The notes: generated by a model from the sequence alone, not told the origin. A stretch of DNA of 64,000 bases from JAVVHH01 sp965199665 (GCA_965199665.1 OZ241208.1:1922001-1986000), one strand, 5' to 3'; shown: positions 30,493 through 38,132, numbered from the stretch's first letter. A program made the numbers and translations.

Positions 30493-31920
30493 ATGGTAGA
30501 AGGCGTTCAGATCGCCGCTCCGGCTTCGGCGGCGGCGGCACAGGTGGAAGCAGCCCTGGATCGGATCGGCGTCACGACCGCGCACAAGGTGATCGTGCTG
30601 CTTGTGCTGGTCGGCGTGCTGTTCGACGTGTTCGAGCAGAACACGATTGGCCTGATCGGCCCGATCCTGCGCGAGCAATGGCAGATTGGGGCCGCGGATA
30701 TCGGCTTCCTGAATACCATGACCTTCGCTTCGGCCGCGATCGGCAGGCTCGGCTCCGGCATCCTGGCCGATCGGGTCGGCCGGCGCTTCATGCTGAACGT
30801 CAATCTGCTGCTGTTCACGCTTGGTGCCACGATCTGCGCCCTGGCGCCGGGCTACACCGTGCTGGCCTGCGGACGGTTCCTGGTCGGCCTCGGGCTGGGT
30901 GGCGAGATCGTCACCGCTGTCACCCTCCTGGCGGAGTTCTGTTCCACGGGCTTCCGCGGCACCGCCGTGGGACTGATCAATGTCGGCGGCGGCGGGCTTG
31001 GTTACATGCTGGCGCCTGCTTTCGCATTGGGGATCTTCACCCTGTTTCCCGGCGCGAACGGGTGGCGCTGGCTGTTCGCAGCACTGGTTCTGCCCGCGGT
31101 CATGGTGGTGTTCTACCGTCGCTTCGTGCCCGAGACGCCGCGTTTCCTCGTCGCACAGGGTCGAGTGGCCGAGGCTAACCGGGTGCTGTCGCAGCTGGCG
31201 ACGGGTTCGTTCCAGACCAAGGACTTCGCGGTGCATGACTACGTCACGGCGGAGCCGGTCCGCACGGAGGCTCGGCTTGGCAGTATCGTCGCCGACATCT
31301 TCCGTGGCGGGCTGCTGCGGCGCACCGTGGCCGTCGGCATCGCGTCGTGGATGACGTTCGGGGCGCAACTGACCGTATTAACGCTCATGCCGACCATCCT
31401 GGTCGCGCAAGGGCACAGCATCACCCGTTCGTTCCTGTATACGATCATCCTGCAAAGCGGCAGCCTGTTCGGCGCGCTGGCCGCGGCGGTCCTCGCTGCC
31501 CGGGTGCGGCGCAAGGTGGTGCTGACGGCAGGTGCGGTCTGCGCCGTGCTGGCGGGCCTCGGCTTCGGCTTTTTGGCGAGCACGGACGCGTTGATCCTGC
31601 TGTTTGGCGCCACGTTCCAATTCTTCGTGCTCCTGCTGAACACGACCATTTGGATCTTCGCGCCGGAGAACTACCCGACCCGGGTGCGCGGCTTCGGCAC
31701 GTCGTTTATCCTGGCGCTCGGCACGATGGCCGGGGCCTGGATGCCCCTGCTCGCCGGACGGGTGTTCGAGATGGGCGGCACGGCAGGCATGTTCAGCCTG
31801 ATGGCAGGAATGTACGCCATATTCGCCGTCGCGGTGCAGTTCGCGCCGGAGACGTTCGGCCGCTCGATCGAAGCGCAGGCGGGGGCGGGCGAGCGGCTAT
31901 CGTCCGACCTCCCAGCCTGA
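30493..31920 (+). CDS. MFS transporter, aromatic acid/metabolite:H+ symporter type
   Basis: The 475-aa protein has about 12 membrane segments. Family motifs are GRLGSGILADRVGRR (loop 2-3 motif), RFLVGLGLGGEIVTAVTLLA and FLVAQGRVAEANRVL in the central loop, and PENYPTRVRGFGTS near segment 10-11. ATG 30493 follows GGGGAAGA. It imports an organic acid or related nutrient by proton symport. The divergent RpiR gene and the downstream racemase-like gene suggest one uptake/conversion pathway. Confidence 0.88.
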   Translation: MVEGVQIAAPASAAAAQVEAALDRIGVTTAHKVIVLLVLVGVLFDVFEQNTIGLIGPILREQWQIGAADIGFLNTMTFASAAIGRLGSGILADRVGRRFMLNVNLLLFTLGATICALAPGYTVLACGRFLVGLGLGGEIVTAVTLLAEFCSTGFRGTAVGLINVGGGGLGYMLAPAFALGIFTLFPGANGWRWLFAALVLPAVMVVFYRRFVPETPRFLVAQGRVAEANRVLSQLATGSFQTKDFAVHDYVTAEPVRTEARLGSIVADIFRGGLLRRTVAVGIASWMTFGAQLTVLTLMPTILVAQGHSITRSFLYTIILQSGSLFGALAAAVLAARVRRKVVLTAGAVCAVLAGLGFGFLASTDALILLFGATFQFFVLLLNTTIWIFAPENYPTRVRGFGTSFILALGTMAGAWMPLLAGRVFEMGGTAGMFSLMAGMYAIFAVAVQFAPETFGRSIEAQAGAGERLSSDLPA

Positions 31921-31968
31921 CACTGAAAGCCAGGTCGGGCGGCCTGGCTTTCCCTCGAAGCAGGTCGC

Positions 31969-32667
31969 ATGAAATCCATCCTCCTGATCAACCCCAACAC
32001 CTCCGCCCGCTCGACGGAGATGATGCTGGCCGTGGCGAAGCCGCTGCTTCCGGCCGGCGTCGGCTTGCGCGGGATCGGCGCGGCTCATGGGGCCGACATG
32101 ATCCTGGACGAGGCGGCGCTGGCCGTTGCCGAGACCGAGGTGGTCCGCATTGGCACGGAGGCGCACCAGGGAAGCCAAGCAATCGTCGTGGCGGCCTTTG
32201 GCAATTCCGGTGCTCACAAACTGCGTGAGATGCTGGCAATGCCCGTGGTGGGAATCGGCGAGGCTGCCATGCGGGAGGCTGCTGCTGGCGGTCGGCGCTT
32301 CGGGATCGCTACCACCACGCCGAATCTTGTTCGTTCCATCGAGGCCGGTGTGCGCCACCTCGGCCTGGAAGCCGGTTTCACCGGCGTGCGGGTTCCGGCC
32401 GGCCATGACCCGCTCGCCCTGGCTGCCAGCCCTGCCGACCAGTATGACGAGCTCGCGCAGGCGGCGGCACGGTGCATCGATTTGGATGGCGCCGAAGTTG
32501 TGGTCATTGGCGGCGGCCCGTTGAGCGATACGGCCGTGCGCTTGCGGCAACGCCTTCAGGTCACGATCATTGAGCCAGTGCCAGCTGCAATACGCCAAGT
32601 CCTTGGGTGCTTGCTCAACCCGCCACGTCTATGCCTCGATAGTTCAACACGCTCCTCGCGGCGCTGA
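31969..32667 (+). CDS. Asp/Glu/hydantoin racemase family protein lacking the usual cysteines
   Basis: The 232-aa protein has the family start SILLINPNTSARSTEMM and VVGIGEAAMREAAAGGRRFG. In classical members two cysteines in CFGDPG and GCAG act as acid/base; here the positions read AAFGNSG and GGGPLSD, so both are missing. It may belong to a cysteine-less subfamily or be inactive as a racemase. The last 25 residues (LGCLLNPPRLCLDSSTRSSR) look like a run-on beyond a truncated end near the transposon edge. It probably shares a transcript with the MFS gene. Confidence 0.75.
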   Translation: MKSILLINPNTSARSTEMMLAVAKPLLPAGVGLRGIGAAHGADMILDEAALAVAETEVVRIGTEAHQGSQAIVVAAFGNSGAHKLREMLAMPVVGIGEAAMREAAAGGRRFGIATTTPNLVRSIEAGVRHLGLEAGFTGVRVPAGHDPLALAASPADQYDELAQAAARCIDLDGAEVVVIGGGPLSDTAVRLRQRLQVTIIEPVPAAIRQVLGCLLNPPRLCLDSSTRSSRR

Positions 32668-32796
32668 TCGAAGCTGGCGACCATCAGAGGCGAAGGTGCC
32701 TGCGGAATGTCCGCTAACCACCCCTTGCAGAAGTAGATTAGGTCCGGGGTGCCCTTTCCAACATTCGATCCCTGCGGAGACAGGCGGGGAGGCTCT

Positions 32797-32820
32797 CAGC
32801 CTTTTTCAACAGCCCCGGCC
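32797..32820. repeat. Right inverted repeat of the transposon plus GGCC flank
   Basis: CAGCCTTTTTCAACAGCCCC is the exact reverse complement of 24305-24324, followed by GGCC as at 24301-24304. The stretch 32668-32796 between the racemase-like gene and this end has no gene. Confidence 0.88.
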
Positions 32821-33041
32821 GTTGTTGGAATGGAACCACCTGGCGGCCGCCTTATCCATCGGGCCGGCGCCAGTTCGTGCGAGCAAACGGAACGGTTGAC
32901 TGCGTTGTGATAACCAAAGCGGAGCACGACTGTTGGAATGGAAATGCCTGGTATCGGCTTCCAAATGGGAGAGTGTTTGGCGTTGTTCTGTCGGCAATGA
33001 ACGAAGGCGCTTTTCGCGTCACCCCCTTGCCCCCAGATTAA
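32821..33041 (+). pseudogene. 3' part of the secreted-protein gene split by the transposon
   Basis: The frame continues that of 24130-24304 when the transposon and one GGCC are removed. It encodes CWNGTTWRPPYPSG, then CWNGNAWYRLPNG and ends at TAA 33039-33041. The two CWNG motifs suggest a small repeated fold stabilised by cysteines. Confidence 0.8.
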
Positions 33042-33059
33042 GGTTCAATGATCTGTTTG

Positions 33060-33131
33060 GACACGCGTCGGCGTCGAGTTCACCAGTGGCGGTGAGCCGG
33101 GTGTGAAGCTTCGAAAGGTAGACAATGAGTA
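33060..33131 (+). pseudogene. Remnant tail of a small HTH gene
   Basis: The frame GVEFTSGGEPGVKLRKVDNE stops at TAG 33129-33131 and matches the C-terminal tail of the HTH protein at 7955. The DNA-binding half is absent. The ATG of the next gene lies inside it. Confidence 0.55.
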
Positions 33132-33622
33132 GCGCGGGAAGATCACGGGTGAAGCTGCCCGAACCCGTTGCTCGTATTTACGAGGCAGTGGCCGAGCTTG
33201 AGGCAATGTATCCAGGCCGCAGTTTTACGCCTGACGGTCATCTTGTCGGATCGATTGGCGAGGTAGTCGCTGCAGAGGCGCTTAAACTGACTCTGCACTC
33301 GCAGTCCTATCCCGCACACGACGCCTTCAACGAGGCGGGCAACGTCCAGATCAAGATGATCGGGCGCAAGGCCAGTAGCGTCGCGATGTACGCCGCCTCC
33401 GTGCGCTTGGTTGTGCTGCGATTGGTCTCAACGACAGAGGCCGAGATCATATATGATGGGCCTGGGGGGACCGCTTGGGACGCCGCTGGGCCGATAGGTA
33501 AGAATGGCCAGCGGGTGATCCGGCTATCTCGTCTTGCCAAGCTCGCGAGCGGGGCGCCTGAGTTCGTCGAGGAGAACGGGGGCGGCGCTGGGGTAGAGCG
33601 CGGTACCGGCGTTCCAGTGTGA
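33125..33622 (+). CDS. DUF6998-like protein with HTH-family tail
   Basis: The 165-aa protein begins LPEPVARIYEAVAELEAMYP then DGHLVGSIGEVVAAEAL and VQIKMIGRKASSVAMY, as in DUF6998 proteins, which look like small nuclease-like (PD-D/ExK-type) folds by the E...QIK pattern; that reading is inference. After RVIRLSRLAKLASG the end reads APEFVEENGGGAGVERG, the tail of the island's HTH proteins. So its 3' end has recombined with an HTH gene. ATG start overlaps an HTH tail remnant. Confidence 0.68.
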   Translation: MSSAGRSRVKLPEPVARIYEAVAELEAMYPGRSFTPDGHLVGSIGEVVAAEALKLTLHSQSYPAHDAFNEAGNVQIKMIGRKASSVAMYAASVRLVVLRLVSTTEAEIIYDGPGGTAWDAAGPIGKNGQRVIRLSRLAKLASGAPEFVEENGGGAGVERGTGVPV

Positions 33623-33770
33623 ACTGGCGCCCAAGCTGCTGACCCTGATTTTCGCGTTCGAACTATTTCCAATTTGGAAAAGGTTCGGCCCAGGATAAGA
33701 GCCTTGGCCGACCCCGCACTCACAGCAAGGCGAGCTGGCCGGCCGGAGACACGGATATGGCCGAGCGCTT

Positions 33771-33938
33771 TCAGATCCAGACGTCGAAGTCACGACGCGG
33801 AATGCCTAGGAGGTCGGCGGCATAGGAAACGACGATCCGAGTTTCCTCGTAGCCCGATGCTCGAACTCTCGCCTCTCCAACGAACGTCCGAACGTGCCGG
33901 TCGACCGCGACGTGATCCAAGCCAACGAGGCAGCACAT
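33771..33938 (-). pseudogene. C-terminal fragment of a conserved hypothetical gene beside the IS3 element
   Basis: The fragment MCCLVGLDHVAVDRHVRTFV then YAADLLGIPRRDFDVWI matches the end of a family of about 180 aa as I recall it. Removing the IS3 element joins this frame to a TAG only 15 codons upstream, so the N-terminus was lost before the IS arrived. Confidence 0.5.
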
Positions 33939-33979
33939 ATAGTCGAAGTGATCTTCCCCTGATTTCACGGACACTGGGG

Positions 33980-34840
33980 TTAGCTCGCGTTCCGCTCGGC
34001 CTGCTCGGGTGTGACGTAGCCGAGGGCGGAGTGGATGCGCTGCCGATTGTAGTAGCCCTCGATGTAGGCGAACAAGTCGCGTCGGGCTTCGTCCCGGGTC
34101 GCCCATCGTCGCTGGTGGGCGAGTTCGACCTTGAGGGTATGGAAGAAGCTTTCCATGGGAGCATTGTCGTAACAACATCCCGTCCGGCTCATGGAGGGTG
34201 TCGCCTTCATGTCGGCGAGCTGCTTTCGGTAGGCCTCAGCAGCGTATTGGCTACCGCGATCCGAGTGACAGACTAGGCCGGCTCCTGGTCGTTGCCGTTG
34301 GGTGGCCATCATCAGGGCGGCCGATGTCAGCTCGGTCCGCATATGATCGCGCATGGACCAGCCGACGATCTTGCGGGTGGCGAGATCGAGCACGGCGGCC
34401 AGGTAGAGCCAGCCCTCTCCGGTCGACAGGTAGGTGATGTCCGCCAGCCAGACTTTGTTGGGCAACGCGGCCGAGAACTTTTGCTTCAAGAGGTTTGGCG
34501 CGATCGGCAGATCATGACGGCTGTCCGTGGTGCAGGGCCGAAATCGACGCCCTGCCAGGGCCCGGATGCCATGGCGGCGCATCAGACGCTCTACCCGTCC
34601 GCGACTGACTGTTCGACCCTGCGCACGCAGGATGGCATGCACCCGAGGCGAGCCGTAGCGCCGGTGATGTTCGGCATGGATGCGACGGACATCCTCGAGG
34701 AGGCCGCGGCTGGACGCCGAGCGCTTACTCTCAGGACGGGATCGCCAGTCGTAGTAGCCGCTGTGAGAGACGTCGAGCACGCGGCACATGAGACGCACCG
34801 GCCAGGTGCTCGCATGCTGCTCGATGAAAGCGAATGTCAC
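33980..34840 (-). CDS. IS3 family transposase OrfB (DDE integrase core)
   Basis: The 286-aa protein has an HTH_21 region (RLMCRVLDVSHSGYYDWRSR, RRYGSPRVHAILR) and the rve core with WLADITYLSTGEGWLYLAAV (D), GLVCHSDRGSQYAA (D) and NAPMESFFHTLKVEL (E). Its start overlaps orfA's end by 4 bases (ATGA) so it may be expressed by coupling or programmed frameshifting. All catalytic residues are present. Confidence 0.93.
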   Translation of the reverse strand: MTFAFIEQHASTWPVRLMCRVLDVSHSGYYDWRSRPESKRSASSRGLLEDVRRIHAEHHRRYGSPRVHAILRAQGRTVSRGRVERLMRRHGIRALAGRRFRPCTTDSRHDLPIAPNLLKQKFSAALPNKVWLADITYLSTGEGWLYLAAVLDLATRKIVGWSMRDHMRTELTSAALMMATQRQRPGAGLVCHSDRGSQYAAEAYRKQLADMKATPSMSRTGCCYDNAPMESFFHTLKVELAHQRRWATRDEARRDLFAYIEGYYNRQRIHSALGYVTPEQAERNAS

Positions 34841-35163
34841 TTGGGCATCTCCGCGAAGATGCCGATCGCTTTTTTTAGCACGTCGCGCTCCATGCGCGTC
34901 CGGTCAAGTTCCCGCCGTAGGCGAGCGATCTCGGCAGCCTGGTCGGAGGGAGAGGCAACCGGGCTCGCCGATGCAGCTGCTGGCAACGTTACTGGCCGCG
35001 CCGCTTGGGAGCTACCCATCAGCACGGTGCGCCACTGCCTCAACATGGAGGGTTGGATGCCGAGTTCGGCCGCGATCTGCATCTGCGAGCGGCCACTGCT
35101 CTCCAGCAGGGCCACCGCCTCACGTTTGAACTCGGGTGTGAACTCGCGTCTCGTCTTTGCCAT
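34837..35163 (-). CDS. IS3 family transposase OrfA (HTH)
   Basis: The 108-aa product has an HTH_Tnp_1 domain (MAKTRREFTPEFKREAVALL, QMQIAAELGIQPSMLRQWR) and a C-terminal leucine-zipper helix (AAEIARLRRELDRTRMERDV, LKKAIGIFAEMPK). It binds the IS ends and pairs with OrfB. Confidence 0.92.
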   Translation of the reverse strand: MAKTRREFTPEFKREAVALLESSGRSQMQIAAELGIQPSMLRQWRTVLMGSSQAARPVTLPAAASASPVASPSDQAAEIARLRRELDRTRMERDVLKKAIGIFAEMPK

Positions 35164-35231
35164 CAAACACCTTTCCCGCCCGCAAGGAGCGTATCAGAGG
35201 TGTCCGTGAAGACGGGGGAAGATCAAAGGTC

Positions 35232-35444
35232 TTAGGACCGAACCCGTGCGTGTCTAGCATTTGCGCGCGCAACCGCGTCACCTAACTCCTCCGGCACTAC
35301 CACGGCGGGCACTAGGTCGCCGTCTGTGTGGCGGTAGCATGGCCGCTCCACATAGCTGAGACCGTCCGCCCGGCGCAGGATGCGGACGACCTGCAGCACG
35401 ACCGCCCCGCCGTCGAGGATCACCTCGATCTGCGTCAGCCCCAA
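35232..35444 (-). CDS. Small hypothetical protein
   Basis: The 70-aa product (IEVILDGGAVVLQVVRILRR, then YVERPCYRHTDGDLVPAVVV and EELGDAVARANARH) looks like a compact beta-alpha protein. The frame opens with TTG and has no good ribosome site, so the start may differ. It lies against the IS3 right end and could be a survivor of an operon with the broken gene at 33771. Confidence 0.5.
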   Translation of the reverse strand: MGLTQIEVILDGGAVVLQVVRILRRADGLSYVERPCYRHTDGDLVPAVVVPEELGDAVARANARHARVRS

Positions 35445-35501
35445 GAGCCGGCGCCGATCATGCGCAACGGGCCAGGCAGCCGCAAGCCGAAGCGCCTCCT
35501 A

Positions 35502-36119
35502 TCACCGCTTGAGCTGGAGACTGTGTCGATCGTTTATTCGAACGATCCGCCAAATATAGATACTCTCCAGATCAGACGTCCCTTCGGATCTAATGAATAG
35601 GTTGTAATCCGGTGCGTACCAAACGTCGCTATAGTTATTGCTGGCATTTCCAGAATACGTGTAGTTGATGCGGATGCGAACGGCCTTCACGGTTCGCCCT
35701 TGAATCGACTGATCGTCCCGACCTTCAACTCGCCACTGCTGGCTGATCTGCTCGCCTGTCTTGCCGCGCAGAACGAAGCCGGCTGACCCAGACCGGCCGG
35801 CTAGAAGATTGGCCACGGCCTGGCGCGCAGCGATCCTCTCTTCCACGGATCCGCCGCTGTCATCATCAAAGTTCCAGCGCCCAAAGACACGCTGTCGCTT
35901 GTTTTTGCCGGAGGCGTTCTCCGATAGACATAATTCCGGATCTTCCGGGTCAGCACCCAACCAGACGGTAGTATAGGCTGACCCGCTCGCGCGCTCGACC
36001 GTTGTGCGTGTTCCTGCAGCTGGACATGCAAACGACCGGATTGTCCCGTCGGCGACTGGCACCTGCACAGAGCATCCGGCTAACCCCACCACTACGCCAA
36101 CCGCAAACGTCAAGCGCAT
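35502..36119 (-). CDS. Lipoprotein, hypothetical
   Basis: The 205-aa protein starts MRLTFAVGVVVGLAGCSVQ: a lipoprotein signal with lipobox LAGC, so the mature part is anchored by Cys15. The rest is beta-rich (GFVLRGKTGEQISQQWRVEG, VRIRINYTYSGNASNNYSDV, WYAPDYNLFIRSEG). GAGGT precedes ATG 36119; the longer frame to 36218 lacks such a site. GC is lower than in the backbone. Family not recognised. Confidence 0.72.
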   Translation of the reverse strand: MRLTFAVGVVVGLAGCSVQVPVADGTIRSFACPAAGTRTTVERASGSAYTTVWLGADPEDPELCLSENASGKNKRQRVFGRWNFDDDSGGSVEERIAARQAVANLLAGRSGSAGFVLRGKTGEQISQQWRVEGRDDQSIQGRTVKAVRIRINYTYSGNASNNYSDVWYAPDYNLFIRSEGTSDLESIYIWRIVRINDRHSLQLKR

Positions 36120-36192
36120 TGAGACCTCGTTTCTACAAGGGACTGGTATATTAAGTCTTCGGACTTGTCTGTTTTTCCTGCTTTGGTTGCTG

Positions 36193-36330
36193 ATGGCAGC
36201 CGTTCTGCTCATCACCAAAGTCCGCAGCTTAGACCGCGCCGGCGGATCTCTCCTTTGTGTCGAGTACAGCGAAAGCTATGTTCCCGGTTCGCCCCGCTTA
36301 GCGTGCTATCCTGCCCGTTTAATGTCGTGA
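36193..36330 (+). CDS. Possible small membrane-anchored protein
   Basis: A plus-strand frame encodes a hydrophobic stretch (LRTCLFFLLWLLMAAVLLIT) and a polar tail (SLLCVEYSESYVPGSPRLAC). The ATG at 36193 falls inside the hydrophobic part; an upstream non-ATG start would be needed for a complete membrane segment. It overlaps the leader of the next small gene. Weak support. Confidence 0.25.
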   Translation: MAAVLLITKVRSLDRAGGSLLCVEYSESYVPGSPRLACYPARLMS

Positions 36331-36349
36331 TCCCGAGATGTGACCCGTC

Positions 36350-36518
36350 CCGTCCAGTCGCGGTGCCCGCGTGATGCAGGCGCTCTAGCCGAGGCTAGCC
36401 GGGAGAGACCGGCTCGGTTTTGTCGCTACAGAGCCCGACTGAAAGGTTCACACTTGAAGCAGTTTGATGTACAATCTTGGACACTGCCGAGCTCCAGGCA
36501 GCGCGTCAGGAGTTTGAG
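36350..36518 (+). promoter_or_regulatory. Structured leader of the small gene, copy 2 (GAGAGA hairpin)
   Basis: It shares GATGCAGGCGCT, the inner hairpin AGCCGG-GAGAGA-CCGGCT (36397-36414) with CGGTTTT after it, the TGTCGCTACAGA segment and the spacing to the ATG with copy 1. The left arm of the outer stem is CTCTAGC here instead of CTGTAGC, one mismatch to GCTACAG. Confidence 0.6.
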
Positions 36519-36692
36519 ATGGTCACTGCGGCTGCAACGCTGTCGATCTACGAGCCACCTTCGTCAGGTCTGCCGTTTCTGTCGGTGATCATCCGACCTG
36601 GACAGGAGAATAACCCGTTGGTCACGGCATTTGCCACGCTGTCCGAGGTAGAGGCCTTCAACCGAGAGATGACCGCCGAGATCATTCGATAG
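36519..36692 (+). CDS. Small conserved protein with leader (copy 2)
   Basis: The 57-aa protein contains SIYEPPSSGLPFLSVIIRPG and LVTAFATLSEVEAFNREM, differing from copy 1 (11635-11823) at only a few places. Two very similar genes with the same leader within one island indicate recent duplication and maintenance. CAGGAG precedes the ATG. A fourth GAGAGA hairpin follows the stop. Function unknown. Confidence 0.75.
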   Translation: MVTAAATLSIYEPPSSGLPFLSVIIRPGQENNPLVTAFATLSEVEAFNREMTAEIIR

Positions 36693-37091
36693 CGAGACGC
36701 TTAGCCGGGAGAGACCGGCAGGCTATCCGGTTGAAAGCCGGGGCTGGCGTCGATGAGACGCTCGCCAGCCCCGATCAGTGCCATTCCGCCCTTTCCAAGA
36801 TGCTTTACGAGGAGAGTGGTTTACCCACCGCTGGCTGGTGATCGTTCAAGGGCCAACCAGGTTAGGGAGAGCGGATGGTGAGAACTACTGGCAATAGCTC
36901 GACGAGAGACCCCCCCAACCCTGCCAGGCCGAGCTTATCGAATGCAACCGCCGTGCAACCACCTTGCGCGATCACTCTACCGCAAGCTGTGACGCACCAG
37001 AGAACGTGGTTGGCCCGACGACGCGTTGGGCCGCCCGTCAAGCTGCCGACATGTTCTTGACTCGTTCTCCCACAAAGGCACACTCGGGCCT
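36693..37091 (+). other. Gene-free stretch with GAGAGA hairpin and strong stem-loop
   Basis: AGCCGGGAGAGACCGGC occurs at 36703-36719, right after the small gene. GGGGCTGGCG (36740-36749) and CGCCAGCCCC (36763-36772) form a perfect 10-bp stem, possibly the transcript end of the small gene although no T-run follows. The rest shows no convincing gene. Confidence 0.5.
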
Positions 37092-37328
37092 ATGCCTGAC
37101 CTGCGCCCCGCCACCCGCGACGAGCTGCTGCACACCATCTCCTACGGGCTGCGCTACGACCGCCGGGGCAAGGCGCACGGCCGCAACGCCGAGATGATGG
37201 CGACGCTGGCGGCCGAAGCGTTGATCGAGCTGCTCGAACGAGCGGGTTACGTCATTCTGAAGAAGCCGGCGTCGCCTGCTCCGGAAGCGCGCGATGAGCG
37301 GATGACGAAGCTCAAGGAGGGCCTTTAA
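37092..37328 (+). CDS. Conserved small hypothetical protein
   Basis: The 78-aa protein (ATRDELLHTISYGLRYDRRG, then ALIELLERAGYVILKKP) resembles small proteins common in Rhodospirillales islands. It is soluble, with a basic middle and helical C-terminal half. Function unknown. Confidence 0.65.
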   Translation: MPDLRPATRDELLHTISYGLRYDRRGKAHGRNAEMMATLAAEALIELLERAGYVILKKPASPAPEARDERMTKLKEGL

Positions 37329-37404
37329 GTGTGCCGACCCTTTCCGCAGTGTTGCCCACGCGGTCCAGCGCCGCTGCGCTGTAGCGGGCCAATGGATCAT
37401 CTGG

Positions 37405-37782
37405 TTGGTGAGCGAGGCCCACGCCAGGCACCCAAGAAAGGTCGCCGCGTGGGCGGTTGTTGCAGACCGGTCCGGCGGGCGGCAGCAAGGCGGTGAGCTG
37501 GTGGCCGACACGATCGAGGAACTGCGGGCCATGCTGCCGACCGGGCCCACTCGCAGTGAGACGCTGAAGCGAGCGCCCAGAACTCCGAGAAGTAACGCAC
37601 GGTCACCGGTCCTCGGGAGGCGTTTGGCCCGGCGCGCTAAACCGGTGGTTGAACATGTCGATTACCTGCCGCAATATCTGATGCGAAGAAGAAATGTTCT
37701 CGCAATTAGGACGCGAAAACGATGGAATCATACGGCTATCTCGCCGGCAAGACCGTGCTGGTGGTGGAAAATGAATGGCTGA
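37405..37782 (+). CDS. Possible small protein, start of frame only
   Basis: The first 55 codons (ARHPRKVAAWAVVADRSGGR, then LVADTIEELRAMLP) read like a genuine protein, possibly one related to other small island proteins; the later part is low-complexity and overlaps the response regulator. Either a frameshift follows or only the beginning is real. Confidence 0.3.
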   Translation: MVSEAHARHPRKVAAWAVVADRSGGRQQGGELVADTIEELRAMLPTGPTRSETLKRAPRTPRSNARSPVLGRRLARRAKPVVEHVDYLPQYLMRRRNVLAIRTRKRWNHTAISPARPCWWWKMNG

Positions 37783-38132
37783 TCGCTGACGACCTCCGGC
37801 GCTCGCTTGCCAACGAGGGCGCTCAAGTCTTGGGCCCAGTGCCATCGGTGGGACAAGCCATGACGCTGATCTACGGAACACCACAGATCGATGCTGCGGT
37901 TCTCGACGTCCATCTAGAGGGCGGATCGAACGTCTATCTGGTCGCGGAAATGCTACGGGCGCGCAACGTGCCGTTCATGTTCGCGACCGGTTATGACGAC
38001 TATGCCATCCGACGCGACTTCGCCAAAGTGCCTCATCTGATGAAGCCGTTCCTGCCTGGGAGCGTGGCTCGGATGCTGGCTGCAACATCGTCGCTGACCC
38101 AATCACGGGAGCCTGGTCCAACACGAGCTTGA
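37722..38132 (+). CDS. Single-domain response regulator (receiver only)
   Basis: The 136-aa protein is a CheY-like receiver: VLVVENEWLIADDLRRSL with acidic residues, phosphoacceptor Asp in AAVLDVHLEGG, Thr in MFATGYDDY and Lys in LMKPF. There is no output domain or neighbouring kinase. It accepts phosphate from a histidine kinase encoded elsewhere. The short alpha4-beta5 region is typical of stand-alone receivers of alphaproteobacteria. Confidence 0.9.
   Translation: MESYGYLAGKTVLVVENEWLIADDLRRSLANEGAQVLGPVPSVGQAMTLIYGTPQIDAAVLDVHLEGGSNVYLVAEMLRARNVPFMFATGYDDYAIRRDFAKVPHLMKPFLPGSVARMLAATSSLTQSREPGPTRA

Larger units (their letters stand above)
24305..32816. mobile_element. 8.5-kb IS1182-type transposon with cargo genes
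   Basis: The left end GGGGCTGTTGAAAAAGGCTG (24305-24324) and the right end CAGCCTTTTTCAACAGCCCC (32797-32816) are exact 20-bp inverted repeats of IS1182 type. GGCC flanks both sides (24301-24304 and 32817-32820), consistent with a 4-bp target duplication. Excision restores an intact frame across the site. Only one transposase is present, next to the left end; the other 7 kb carry a resolvase, MarR regulators, catabolic and transport genes. So this is a single unit, not a composite with two insertion sequences. Confidence 0.88.
33949..35225 (-). mobile_element. IS3 family insertion sequence, 1277 bp
   Basis: Ends are imperfect 26-bp inverted repeats: TGATCTTCCCC...TTCACGGACAC at 33949-33974 and its reverse complement at 35200-35225 (about 4 mismatches). 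The trinucleotide AAG flanks both sides (33946-33948, 35226-35228), the 3-bp target duplication usual for IS3. It contains overlapping orfA and orfB. It landed between a gene fragment and the small gene at 35232. Confidence 0.9.

Noticed and set aside
24305..32816. Classical composite transposon flanked by two insertion sequences
   Set aside because: Only the left end has a transposase; the right side has just the inverted repeat.
9624..36719. Glycine riboswitch suggested by GGGAGAGACC
   Set aside because: The glycine-binding core with a downstream ACTCTCAGG-type segment is missing and the genes are unrelated to glycine metabolism.
36875..37060. 61-codon frame with AGGGAGAG upstream
   Set aside because: Composition is Pro/Thr/Arg-rich without any protein-like pattern; the stretch looks non-coding.
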